Assembly (NCBI GenBank): GCA_016711105.1
Contig: JADJTO010000028.1
Coordinates: 1-24,429, forward strand
DNA length: 24,429 nt
Source of the DNA: Micropruina sp.
Lineage (GTDB): Bacteria > Actinomycetota > Actinomycetes > Propionibacteriales > Propionibacteriaceae
Direction of reading: 5' to 3'
Below the pieces are notes generated by a model, which worked only from the letters and a program-made list of their open reading frames with translations, made no database searches and was not told the origin of the DNA. Positions 7,824 to 15,171 of the stretch are shown here, piece after piece. The position numbers were made by a program, and so were the translations under genes. How positions within the stretch are numbered: position 1 is the stretch's first letter; the number at the start of each line of letters is the position of its first letter.

Positions 7824-8150
7824 GCTGGCTCCTGACCGTGAGACGGTGATCGACGGCCCAGCACGAACTGGGCGCCTCGTCTGCCAGCCTGTGACCCAGC
7901 CTGTCTCGGCGGTACGGCCGTGCGGACGCGTCCATCGGGCAGCGCCGGTTGCCCGACAGGGCAGCGAACCGGCCCTGAGGGACGGCGGCACCTGACCACG
8001 GAGCCGCACCTGCCGGTTCGCTGCCCGAAAGTGCAACGAAGTCGGCTCCAACGGCTGCGTCGGCGGTTGATCCGCGCACCTGACCGCACCGGCAGCGTTG
8101 ATCCCTACGCGACCATGCCGCGCGCTTCACCCACGTCGGATCGGGTCACT
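7824..8150. promoter_or_regulatory. Divergent intergenic region between sheath operon and cargo island
   Basis: About 330 bases without convincing coding sequence. It must hold the promoters of the leftward structural operon and the rightward helical toxin-like gene. I see no clear -35/-10 pair. Its main structure is a set of GGGCAGCG/CCGGTT dyads between 7938 and 8026, described separately. Confidence 0.5.
7959..8026. repeat. 15-bp perfect inverted repeat upstream of the sheath operon
   Basis: GGGCAGCGAACCGGC at 7959-7973 is exactly repeated in inverse at 8012-8026, with a 38-base spacer. A related element, GGGCAGCGCCGGTTGCCC, sits at 7938-7955. CCGGTT at 7945-7950 can also pair with AACCGG at 7967-7972 around a GCCC-GACA-GGGC hairpin, so two mutually exclusive folds exist. 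It could be an operator pair or a 5' leader switch. Confidence 0.6.
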
Positions 8151-9110
8151 ATGAGCAGCACCCGCGAGCAGAACTGGACGGCCGCCCGGCCGCATCGGCC
8201 CCTGCCCGTCCGGCCGGCGCCCAGGCGGGACGCATCACCCCCGAGCACCGCGCTCGCGTCACGGCTCAGAGCTCGCCGGGGGCGATTCCGTCCGGTCGGG
8301 CGGTGCTGCAGTTGCAGGGCACCGCGGGTAACGCCGCAGTCGGGGCCTTGCTGGCCCAGCGGCCCGTGCAGCGCCTGGCGGGCAAGCCCGTACCCCCGCC
8401 ACCCGCGCTGCCCGCCCCACCGGTGCCGGACGAGCATCCTGCTCTCCGGGCGACCCGCTCCAAGCTGGCAACGGCTCGTCGGAGCGCCGCCTCGCACCCG
8501 AGCGCGAAAACCAAGGCAGCTGAGGCGGCCGGCGCCGCGAAGGCCCCCTCCCAACGACCGGGAGGCCCAAGCCAAGGCCGCCAAGGCCGGTGACATGGCG
8601 GCAGCTCCGGCGGGAACCTTCGACAAGGCTGCCTTCATCGCCGCCGTGAACGCCGCGATCGCCAAGCAGACGCCGAAGAACCTCGACGATGCGGACAAGT
8701 TCGCCCAGTCCGGAAAGTCGGACTCGATCGCCGCTGAGGTGAAGGGCAAGGTCTCCGCCGGCAAGGACGCTTCCTCCAAGCCGATGGAGCAGGCGTCCGA
8801 GAAGCCCCCGGACACCGCCGCCGCCAAGGAGAAGCCGGTCACGCCGCTGCCCGGTCCCCCGCCGGCGGGCGCGCCGCCGGCGCTCGACGCCGCTGCGGCG
8901 ATGCCCGCGCGGGCACCTGCCGCGCAGACCGAGCTGGGCGGTGCACCCGCGGAGACCGCGAACCAGATGTCTGAGGCGGGAGTCACCGAGGAGCAACTCG
9001 CGACGTCCAACGAGCCGGAGTTCACCGGCGCCCTTGCCGCGAAGAAGGAGGGGAAGCGCACAGCGCGGCGGCCCCGGCTGCCTTCCGGGAAGCCGAAGCG
9101 GCCAAGCTGA
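8151..9110 (+). CDS. N-terminal segment of large helical CIS cargo/toxin-like protein (frameshifted)
   Basis: This is the front of the gene that continues at 9161-11071. Coding text moves between frames. From about 8190 to 8548 the natural frame reads DGRPAASAPARPAG, RITPEHRARVTAQS, then VLQLQGTAGNAAVGALLAQR. From about 8550 to 9050 it is the frame ending at 9110, with NDREAQAKAAKAGDM and many Ala/Lys/Pro residues. Natural text passes to the next segment at about 9046-9053, in a GAGGGG run. Another shift at 8543-8552 lies in a C5-T-C3 tract. The ATG at 8151 is the likeliest start but is itself in a different frame from 8190 onward; ATG 8115 is an alternative. The key feature is the motif LQ-GTAGN-AAV, shared with the DUF4157 and gluzincin genes nearby. 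It is predicted disordered and looks like a delivery leader. Confidence 0.5.
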   Translation: MSSTREQNWTAARPHRPLPVRPAPRRDASPPSTALASRLRARRGRFRPVGRCCSCRAPRVTPQSGPCWPSGPCSAWRASPYPRHPRCPPHRCRTSILLSGRPAPSWQRLVGAPPRTRARKPRQLRRPAPRRPPPNDREAQAKAAKAGDMAAAPAGTFDKAAFIAAVNAAIAKQTPKNLDDADKFAQSGKSDSIAAEVKGKVSAGKDASSKPMEQASEKPPDTAAAKEKPVTPLPGPPPAGAPPALDAAAAMPARAPAAQTELGGAPAETANQMSEAGVTEEQLATSNEPEFTGALAAKKEGKRTARRPRLPSGKPKRPS

Positions 9111-9160
9111 CCACAGCCAAGCAGGGCGCGCAGTCCGCCGGCGCGCAGACCGCGGCCGGG

Positions 9161-11071
9161 TTGGTCACGGCCCGAGGCGCGGCGCTCCGCCAGGTCGCCG
9201 GAGGCCAGCAGCAGAGCCAGACCAAGAACGAACAGGACCGGGCCCGGGTGGCAGGGGGGATCAAGTCGATCTTCGACACCACCAAGACCGAGGTCGACGC
9301 GATCCTCGGCGGGCTGGACGGGCTGGTCAACACCAAATTCACGCAGGGTGAGGCCAAGGCCAAGGCGGCATTCACAGCCGATCACCAACGGCGGATGGCT
9401 GAGTACAAGGACAAGCGCTACTCCGGCCCGGCGGGCTGGGCCCGCTGGACTGCCGACCTCTTCGCCAGCCTGCCGCCCGAAGCCAACCAGCTTTACCAGC
9501 TGTCAAAGAAGGTCTACGAGACCCAGATGCAAGCCGTGATCAGCGACATCGCTGACACGGTCGGCCAGGAGCTGAGCCGGGCCAAGGAACGGATCGCCAA
9601 GGGTCGCAAGAAGATCCAGACCTACGTCAACGGACTCGAGCCCTCGCTGCGATCAATCGGCAACGAGGCCGCCAAGGACATCGGCTCGCGGTTCGACCAG
9701 TTGGAGGAGTCGGTCAACGAGAAATCTCAGTCGCTCGCCGAGGACCTGGCCGAGAAGTATGTGGCAGCCCGCTCCGCCGTCGATGACGAGATCGTCGCTA
9801 TGCAGGAGGAGAACAAGGGCCTCTGGGACAAGGCCAAGGACGCCGTTGGCGGCGCCATCCAGACCATCCTGAAGCTGAAAGACATGCTGCTGGGGGTGCT
9901 CGCCCGCGCCGCCGGGGCCGTGGAAAAGATCATCAAGGATCCGATCGGCTTCCTCGGCAACTTCGTCAACGCGGTCAAGACCGGTGTGATGAACTTCGGC
10001 AGCAACATCCTGGGGCACCTGAAGAAGGGGCTGCAGTCCTGGCTGTTCGGGGCGCTGGCTGAGGGTGGCATCGCGATCCCGGAGAAGTTCGACCTGAAAG
10101 GGATCGTCAGTCTGATCCTGTCGCTGCTCGGACTCACCTGGGCCTCTATCCGGGCACGGCTGGCCAAGGTGCTTCCCGAATGGGTTCTGACTGCCCTGGA
10201 GAAGGCCGTCGAGGTGGTGAAGATCCTTTCCACGGAGGGCGTCGGCGGGCTGTGGAAGTGGATCGTGACTAAGATCAGCGACCTCAAAGAGCAGGTGATG
10301 AGCCAGATCAAGGACTTCGTCATCACCAAGATCATCACCGCCGGTATTACCTGGTTGATCTCGCTCCTCAATCCCGCGGCCGCCTTCATCAAAGCCTGCA
10401 AGATGATCTACGACGCCGTGATGTGGTTCGTCGACAACGCCGAACGCCTCGGCGACTTCGTGAACTCCGTCCTCGACTCCGTGGAGTCGGTCACCTCCGG
10501 TGCGGTCGGGAAGGTGGCCGGCCTGATCGAGAACACCCTCGGCAAGGCCCTGCCCTTGGTGATCAGCGGCCTCGCCTCGCTCCTAGGCCTCGGCGGCATA
10601 GCCGAGAAGATCAAGAAGATCCTGCAGACCATCCAGAAGCCCGTCGGCAAGGTCATCGACGGGATCATCAAGGGCGTCGTCAAGTACGGCAAGAAGCTGC
10701 TCGGGAAACTGAAGCGCAAGAAAGAAAAGAAGAAGACGACCGGGGATGGCGACAAGGCGAAAGTGAAGGCTGAGGCCGAGGCTTACCTGTCGCAGCGAGC
10801 AAATGGCCGCGTCGAAGATCCGGCACAGGTTAAGTCAGCGATCAGCTCGACCTACGCGAAGTACCGGCCGAAGGGCCTTTCGGCGATCAACGTGAAGCCG
10901 ACCGGCCCGGGCCAAGACATTCTGGATGTCGTGGTGTCTCGCGCGAAGGTCGAGGTACAGGAACCGCGGACGCTTTGGAGAAGGACTTCAAGGTGGGGCC
11001 GGAAGTCCGGCCGCGCGACGGGGTGCAGCACGGTCCCTGATCGCGGCGTTGAACGGCCGGCGGCTGCCTGA
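9161..11071 (+). CDS. Main segment of large helical CIS cargo/toxin-like protein
   Basis: The natural coding text starts at about 9053 (EAHSAAAPAAFREAEAAKL) and continues through this frame to about 10945. The first half is long charged helix (FDTTKTEVDAILGGLDGLV, YQLSKKVYETQMQAVISDI, SRAKERIAKGRKKIQTYV). The second half has hydrophobic helical stretches (VSLILSLLGLTWASI, ITAGITWLISLLNPAAAF, LPLVISGLASLLGLGGIA) ending in the basic run KLKRKKEKKK. Large proteins of this kind with DUF4157-style leaders occur in actinobacterial CIS loci and usually carry a variable C-terminal domain. After about 10945 this frame turns into Arg/Trp-rich shadow while other frames continue. I recognise no enzyme domain in the helical body; a pore-forming or translocation role is possible but unproven. 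Confidence 0.65.
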   Translation: MVTARGAALRQVAGGQQQSQTKNEQDRARVAGGIKSIFDTTKTEVDAILGGLDGLVNTKFTQGEAKAKAAFTADHQRRMAEYKDKRYSGPAGWARWTADLFASLPPEANQLYQLSKKVYETQMQAVISDIADTVGQELSRAKERIAKGRKKIQTYVNGLEPSLRSIGNEAAKDIGSRFDQLEESVNEKSQSLAEDLAEKYVAARSAVDDEIVAMQEENKGLWDKAKDAVGGAIQTILKLKDMLLGVLARAAGAVEKIIKDPIGFLGNFVNAVKTGVMNFGSNILGHLKKGLQSWLFGALAEGGIAIPEKFDLKGIVSLILSLLGLTWASIRARLAKVLPEWVLTALEKAVEVVKILSTEGVGGLWKWIVTKISDLKEQVMSQIKDFVITKIITAGITWLISLLNPAAAFIKACKMIYDAVMWFVDNAERLGDFVNSVLDSVESVTSGAVGKVAGLIENTLGKALPLVISGLASLLGLGGIAEKIKKILQTIQKPVGKVIDGIIKGVVKYGKKLLGKLKRKKEKKKTTGDGDKAKVKAEAEAYLSQRANGRVEDPAQVKSAISSTYAKYRPKGLSAINVKPTGPGQDILDVVVSRAKVEVQEPRTLWRRTSRWGRKSGRATGCSTVPDRGVERPAAA

Positions 11072-11123
11072 CAGGGAGAGCGACGGTCCAGAGCATCATG
11101 CCGAAGACGCGCTGATCGCCTAG
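10926..11123 (+). pseudogene. Degenerate C-terminal toxin region with HAE motif and in-frame TAG
   Basis: From about 11013 this frame reads AARSLIAALNGRRLPDRESD, then GPEHHAEDALIA, then TAG at 11121-11123, and continues past the stop as ISANQQMKGAIKAATDLMHP. Between 10945 and 11030 a third frame supplies TADALEKDFKVGPEVRPRDG. At least two frame changes plus a stop lie within 200 bases. HAED is the first metal-binding motif of many cytidine-deaminase-fold toxins. About 35 codons later, in the following frame, SPCPQL occurs where deaminases have SPCxxC; the second Cys is missing. The deaminase reading is weak. Confidence 0.35.
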
Positions 11124-11172
11124 ATCTCGGCGAATCAGCAGATGAAGGGTGCCATCAAGGCCGCAACCGACT

Positions 11173-11397
11173 TAATGCACCCTGACGAAGTCGCCCTGCC
11201 CCCAGTTGCGGGATCCGACTGGCAAGTCATGGGAACTCAAGACTCCTCGGAGGCCGTACGGGTCGTTGACCCTGCTCACCAAAGGTGACACAGACGCGAC
11301 AAGAGAAGAAGTTCGCAACAATGACCCTGAACTTTGTCCAAGGCTGGGGCAGGCGCACTCGTTCGGGCACCTGGGCGATTGCCACGAGGTTGAGTAG
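11173..11397 (+). pseudogene. C-terminal end of the helical toxin-like protein (frameshifted fragment)
   Basis: The open frame ending in TAG at 11395-11397 reads TLTKSPCPQLRDPTGKSWEL, then KTPRRPYGSLTLLTKGDTDA and ends GHLGDCHEVE. It has no ribosome-binding site and is best read as the last part of the upstream toxin-like protein after another frame change at about 11185-11205. The DPTGKSWELK segment looks like the D-x(n)-ExK half of a PD-(D/E)xK nuclease. The preceding HAE and SPCP could instead indicate a deaminase. Neither is certain. Confidence 0.35.
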
Positions 11398-11398
11398 A

Positions 11399-11637
11399 AT
11401 GCCATTTCGGGAAGACATCACCCACGCAGCAAGGGCCGTGCTGACCGTGAGCCGAGAAGCTTGGTGGGACTCGTCAGGTGTCAGCAGGCCAAGGAAGCGT
11501 TCGAAGGGACTGGGAAAGGCAGGGAAACGCTATTGGTTCGCCGACCCAGGAAGCCGGCACCGATTGGTTCCAGCACTCGACAGACGAGATGGATCACAGG
11601 CCTCACCGACGAGGAGGTCCCCGTCGGAAACCGCTGA
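11399..11637 (+). CDS. Possible small immunity gene next to toxin C-terminus (frameshifted)
   Basis: An ATG one base after the toxin TAG opens MPFREDITHAARAVLTVSRE and AWWDSSGVS. At about 11478-11492 the natural text moves to another frame (AKEAFEGTGKGRETLLVRRP, then STRQTRWITGLTDEEVPVGN) and ends in TGA at 11635-11637. The rejoined product would be about 79 residues. Tight placement behind a toxin C-terminus suggests a cognate immunity protein, but I recognise no family, and the two-frame structure makes the call weak. From 11638 to 11713 nothing else is seen. Confidence 0.3.
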
Positions 11638-11713
11638 ACTTCCCGATGAGATCGATGTCCGCAAAGCCGCACGCACGAGAGTTGGACTCGCCGGAGGCTG
11701 GACGAGGTAACGC

Positions 11714-12459
11714 TCAGGCCGGAGTCTCCCCTGCTTCTTCCTCCTCGCCCTTCGCTTGGACGAACAGGCCCTGGACCTCTCCTCCTCTTCGTCACCTGCG
11801 CGCTGGACGAAGAGGCCCTGGACTTCTTCCTCTTCCTCCGCCGCGCGCTGGACTGACGGGCCGACGCTGCTCAGGGCCTGCACGGGAGCAGGACCGGTCA
11901 TCGCGCGCTCCGCGTTGGCGGAGGCCTCGCGCTCGAACCGGTCGGACGGATCGCTCACCTTGATCCCCCCGGGCGCCGAGGTGCCGTCCACCGGGCCGCT
12001 GCGCTGCTGAATCACGTGGGTCAGTTCATGGGCCAGGGTGGTCTTGCCCTCGGCCGACGACGGGTCGTATCTATCCCGCTGGAAGACCACGTTGGGCCCG
12101 ACCGTGTAGGCGTGGGCGTTGACGGCGCTCGCCGAGTCCGCCGCTGCCGCGTCGTCGTGGATCCTGACATTGGAGAAGTCGTGGCCGAGCCGCGCCTCCA
12201 TGTCGTCGCGGACGTCCGGTTCGAGCGGGCGTCCGCCGGAGCTGATCACGTCGTGAACCGGGGATCGGTCATCCTCCAGCAACTGCGCCACCGCCCCATT
12301 GCCGGCGGAACGCTGCAATCCGAGGATCGCATCAGCATCCAGCGCGTCGGTTCGTCGGCTTCCCGCAGCCTTGCCGGCCGCTGTGTCCAGGTCGCCATTG
12401 ATGCGCGACCCCTTGGGTCGCAGGGTGGCGATCCGCTCGTCGGGCAGATGATCGTGCAT
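11714..12459 (-). CDS. DUF4157 (HELTH) CIS-associated protein with acidic repeat tail (frameshift near 3' end)
   Basis: Start ATG 12459 has GGAGG 7 bases upstream; the frame is open to 12531 but without that signal. Residues 46-61 carry ILGLQRSAGNGAVAQL, the leader motif shared with the two neighbouring cargo genes. DUF4157 proper runs from about 75 to 160: LGHDFSNVRIHDDAAA, NAHAYTVGPNVVFQ and TLAHELTHVIQQ, with HExxH at 144-148. In eCIS loci this domain marks cargo proteins and some members are thought to be processing peptidases. The tail alternates EEEEE runs with VQGLFVQ. A one-base loss at about 11777-11786 (GAGGAGGAGAGG) diverts the raw frame to a stop at 11530. Restoring it gives EVQGLFVQAKGEEEEAGETP and a TGA at 11714, total about 248 residues, with three regular VQ units. 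Confidence 0.75.
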
Positions 12460-12476
12460 GCTGACGCCTCCTGTCG

Positions 12477-12493
12477 CACTCTCTTGGAGAGTG
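12477..12493. promoter_or_regulatory. 7-bp dyad in the DUF4157/gluzincin intergenic region
   Basis: CACTCTC-TTG-GAGAGTG is a perfect dyad 18-34 bases upstream of the DUF4157 start and inside the 153-base divergent spacer (12460-12612). It could be a repressor operator or a 5' hairpin. No clear promoter hexamers are recognisable. Confidence 0.4.
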
Positions 12494-12612
12494 ACACCCC
12501 CCGGTGCCCAGCGGAAGGCATCGACGTGCACAGCCGGTTGCCCCTTCGGGCATCGAGAACCGCCCGGCCCTTTCCCGGTTGTCGTCGGTGAGGCACCGTC
12601 GGATACTGGAAC

Positions 12613-14643
12613 ATGCGGTCGCGGCAGCAGGCCACGCGAGTTGACGCCCGCCGGTCATCGCCGGCGGCGCGACACCAGCCACCCGCGTCCCCGGCGGGCA
12701 CGTTCCACGAACTCCAAGCACTCGCGGGCAATCGTGCGGTGGCGGCGTACGTCCAACGGCAGAGCCTGCAGACGGCGAACGGCTCGATGGTCGGGGCCGG
12801 CGGCGGCCCCACCACCAACATCCGCGAGGACGTGCTCCCGGTCATGGACCGGCTTCACATGCTGTGGAGCATGTCGAACGGCGATTACGACGCGGAGTAC
12901 CCGACGGTCGTCGGCAAGCCGGCGAAGTCGTCGCTCCCGCCGGCGGCGATCCCTAGGACCATCGCCGCCCTCAAGACGAACGAGAGCGGCCAGATCGATC
13001 CTGCGGTGTGCCGACAATTCCTGCGCACCTCGATCGCCGACGGTGTCGGCAAGGGCCGGAAGAACTTCGCCTTCGACGTGCACTCCGTCCAGGACGCGCT
13101 GCTGGCGAACCAACTGCTGGCACCCGCCGATCATCTGGCGGAGCGGAAGCCGCCCCCGATGTTCCGGGTCACGCTGAACGAAGCCGACCTCCCCAAGACG
13201 ATTGCCGCGATCGCGAGGATGAAGAAGTCGGCTGCCGCCGGTACCTTCCGACGGGACCTCTTCGCCGGTACGGCACCCATCTCGGCGGCGACCCAGTCGG
13301 ACGTGAACCTGATCCTGCATCCCGGCACCACCGTGGTGCCCGGAGTCGGCGGCGCCCCGCCCACGATCAAGATGCCTCCGAAGATGACCGGCACCGGCGT
13401 CGGCGGCAAGTACGAGAAGGCCATGGTCGGCGCGATGAGGAAGTTCCTGCAGCCGATGGCCGACCGGTTCAACAAGCTGAAGAAGAAGCCTCCGGCGTTT
13501 CCGATCGGCGGAGCCAACGACATCGCCGTCCTCGCCCAGCAGGAATGCGAACGCTACTTCGGGGCCCACTCAGGCGGCGCAAGCCGGGCGGCCGGCGGCA
13601 AGTATCACCCCGGGGCGTACAACCTGAGCGCCAAGTTGGGCGACCAGTCGACCAGGCCGATCAGCAAGGCCGACCGGGATGGCTGGGTCAACTACTTCAT
13701 GACCACCAAGGGCTACGGTGGCCAGGAGGCCATGAAGAAGTTCAACTGTCACCCGGATCTGCGACCGGCGCCGGACGGCACCGAGTTCGCCCGGGTCCTC
13801 GACCAGTTCGGCAAGGACAACACCGCACTGGTCGACGACGCGATCCACTCCTGGCCCGCCGAGGCCGGCACCGGCACCGTCTTCATCCAGCCGTACGGCG
13901 AATCCAATCCGAAGAAGATCCGCGAGCAGCGTTGGGAGGTGTTCACCACGCTGATCCACGAGTTCATGCACATCCTTGAGCACCCCGAGTTCGGCAAGGC
14001 GGCCAGCACCGTCGGCGGCAACGGTGAGCGCATCCTGTTCGAGGGCTTCGCCGAGTTGATGCGCTACGACCTGTGGACGGGGCCCGGCCAGTTGAAGGCT
14101 CGGCTGGGCAGTCCCGAGCTGGCGCCGCTGCGCGAGAAAGTCGAGGGTGGGAAGTATCCCTACGATGCCAGCGTGGTGGTCGACGCCGCCGCCTACAGCG
14201 AGCGCGCGGACGCTGAAGCGATCGCGGCCAAGGTCGGCATGGGCAACGCCAAAGCCGCCTTCCTGCTCGGCCACGTCGAGAAGATCGGGCTCGGCAGCTG
14301 GAAGGCCACCGACGCAGGCGAGGCGGAGAGCTACGTGGTCGCCGCCGGTGAGACCGAGGCGTCCATTCGCGCAAAGACCGGCGCGAAGACGGTGCTCGAC
14401 TCCGGCGGAAAGCCGCTTCCCGTCGGGGGTGCCCTAGCCGCCGGGACGACGGTCAAGATTCCCGGCATCCGCTGGATCGTCGCCATCGAGGGCGACACCC
14501 TGACAACTGTTTCCCGTCAGCACGACGTCACCACGTCCGCCCTCGCCGTCGCGAACGGACTGGCTTCCGGGACGTCCCCCGCTCACAAGTTCACGGTCGG
14601 CGCACGCCTGCTGATCCCGGTCCACGCCCCGGTCAGCCCATGA
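12613..14643 (+). CDS. Gluzincin-type metallopeptidase with C-terminal LysM modules, probable CIS cargo
   Basis: An intact 676-residue protein. Residues 31-49 hold FHELQALAGNRAVAAYVQR, the leader motif shared with the other two cargo candidates. HEFMH at 449-453 is a zincin site, and LFEGFAELM around 475-483 supplies the third zinc ligand (E477), a gluzincin arrangement. About residues 571-616 and 620-670 look like two LysM-type modules (SYVVAAGETEASIRAKTG; WIVAIEGDTLTTVSRQHDVT, then GARLLIPV), which in secreted enzymes bind peptidoglycan. There is no signal peptide, so export would need another route, for instance loading in the CIS tube. The segment 85-430 is unrecognised. It is divergent from DUF4157 and overlaps the next gene by ATGA. 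The substrate cannot be told; protein or cell-wall cross-links are both possible. Confidence 0.75.
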   Translation: MRSRQQATRVDARRSSPAARHQPPASPAGTFHELQALAGNRAVAAYVQRQSLQTANGSMVGAGGGPTTNIREDVLPVMDRLHMLWSMSNGDYDAEYPTVVGKPAKSSLPPAAIPRTIAALKTNESGQIDPAVCRQFLRTSIADGVGKGRKNFAFDVHSVQDALLANQLLAPADHLAERKPPPMFRVTLNEADLPKTIAAIARMKKSAAAGTFRRDLFAGTAPISAATQSDVNLILHPGTTVVPGVGGAPPTIKMPPKMTGTGVGGKYEKAMVGAMRKFLQPMADRFNKLKKKPPAFPIGGANDIAVLAQQECERYFGAHSGGASRAAGGKYHPGAYNLSAKLGDQSTRPISKADRDGWVNYFMTTKGYGGQEAMKKFNCHPDLRPAPDGTEFARVLDQFGKDNTALVDDAIHSWPAEAGTGTVFIQPYGESNPKKIREQRWEVFTTLIHEFMHILEHPEFGKAASTVGGNGERILFEGFAELMRYDLWTGPGQLKARLGSPELAPLREKVEGGKYPYDASVVVDAAAYSERADAEAIAAKVGMGNAKAAFLLGHVEKIGLGSWKATDAGEAESYVVAAGETEASIRAKTGAKTVLDSGGKPLPVGGALAAGTTVKIPGIRWIVAIEGDTLTTVSRQHDVTTSALAVANGLASGTSPAHKFTVGARLLIPVHAPVSP

Positions 14644-15161
14644 TCGCGGAGGCGTTAAGCGGAGAACTGTCGGGCTGGCGCGGCTTGAACAACGAGACGG
14701 TCGCCACCTTGACCGACGCCTTGGCACCTGTGGGCGCGGTGATCGGTCCGACCTACGCGGAACGACGGCTGGGGCGCTTCGACAAGTTCACGATCACCCG
14801 ACAGACCGAACCGGTTGAGATCGAGGTCTGGGTGCCTGGCGGCGCTTCCGCGGTGGCTCTGGTCGAGTTCGATGATCCGCCGACGTCGGAGGTGGACGCC
14901 CTCCTGGACAACCTTGGCGCACCGGAGGACGTCCAGCACAACCAGCGGTGGCGCACGGGCATGCTCGTCGACGAGTACGTGTATGCGAGTCGGGGGCTCA
15001 GCCTGTCGGTGGCGACGCCCTCCGCCGACGTCGGGGTCACACCCATTCCTCGCGACAGTCGGCAGATCGTCCACGTCCAGCTGTTCCGGCCGATGACGGT
15101 GGACGAGTGGCGGGCGGGTATCGGTGCGGTGATCCCACTCCGGCCGTTCCCGCGTCGTTGA
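14640..15161 (+). CDS. Unknown 173-aa partner of the gluzincin gene (possible immunity or chaperone)
   Basis: I do not recognise this protein. Its ATG overlaps the TGA of the metallopeptidase (ATGA), so the two are translationally coupled and presumably made in fixed proportion. It is acidic, has no signal peptide or TM segment, and shows alternating strands (RRLGRFDKFTITRQTEPVEI, then EVWVPGGASAVALVEFDDPP; GMLVDEYVYASRGLSLSVAT) ending in IVHVQLFRPMTVDEWRAGIG. The last part resembles the end of small SMI1/KNR4- or DUF-type immunity proteins in general shape only. Position suggests an immunity protein, a secretion chaperone or an inhibitor of the zincin. It ends 10 bases before the convergent AAA+ gene, with no terminator hairpin visible between them. 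Confidence 0.7.
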   Translation: MIAEALSGELSGWRGLNNETVATLTDALAPVGAVIGPTYAERRLGRFDKFTITRQTEPVEIEVWVPGGASAVALVEFDDPPTSEVDALLDNLGAPEDVQHNQRWRTGMLVDEYVYASRGLSLSVATPSADVGVTPIPRDSRQIVHVQLFRPMTVDEWRAGIGAVIPLRPFPRR

Positions 15162-15171
15162 GGCCAGGGCG

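Noticed and set aside
5733..7835. 700-residue open frame on the plus strand
   Set aside because: It lies antisense to the tube and sheath genes, is Asp/Val/Leu/His-rich with no family features, and is a GC-driven shadow.
7824..8051. N-terminal extension of the sheath frame
   Set aside because: The conserved sheath N-arm begins at the ATG 7823 with a proper ribosome-binding site; the upstream text is Arg-rich and non-homologous.
8105..9388. 427-residue open frame on the minus strand over the toxin leader
   Set aside because: Shadow of the Ala/Lys-rich plus-strand coding text; Gly/Ala/Ser-rich and without a ribosome-binding site or homology.
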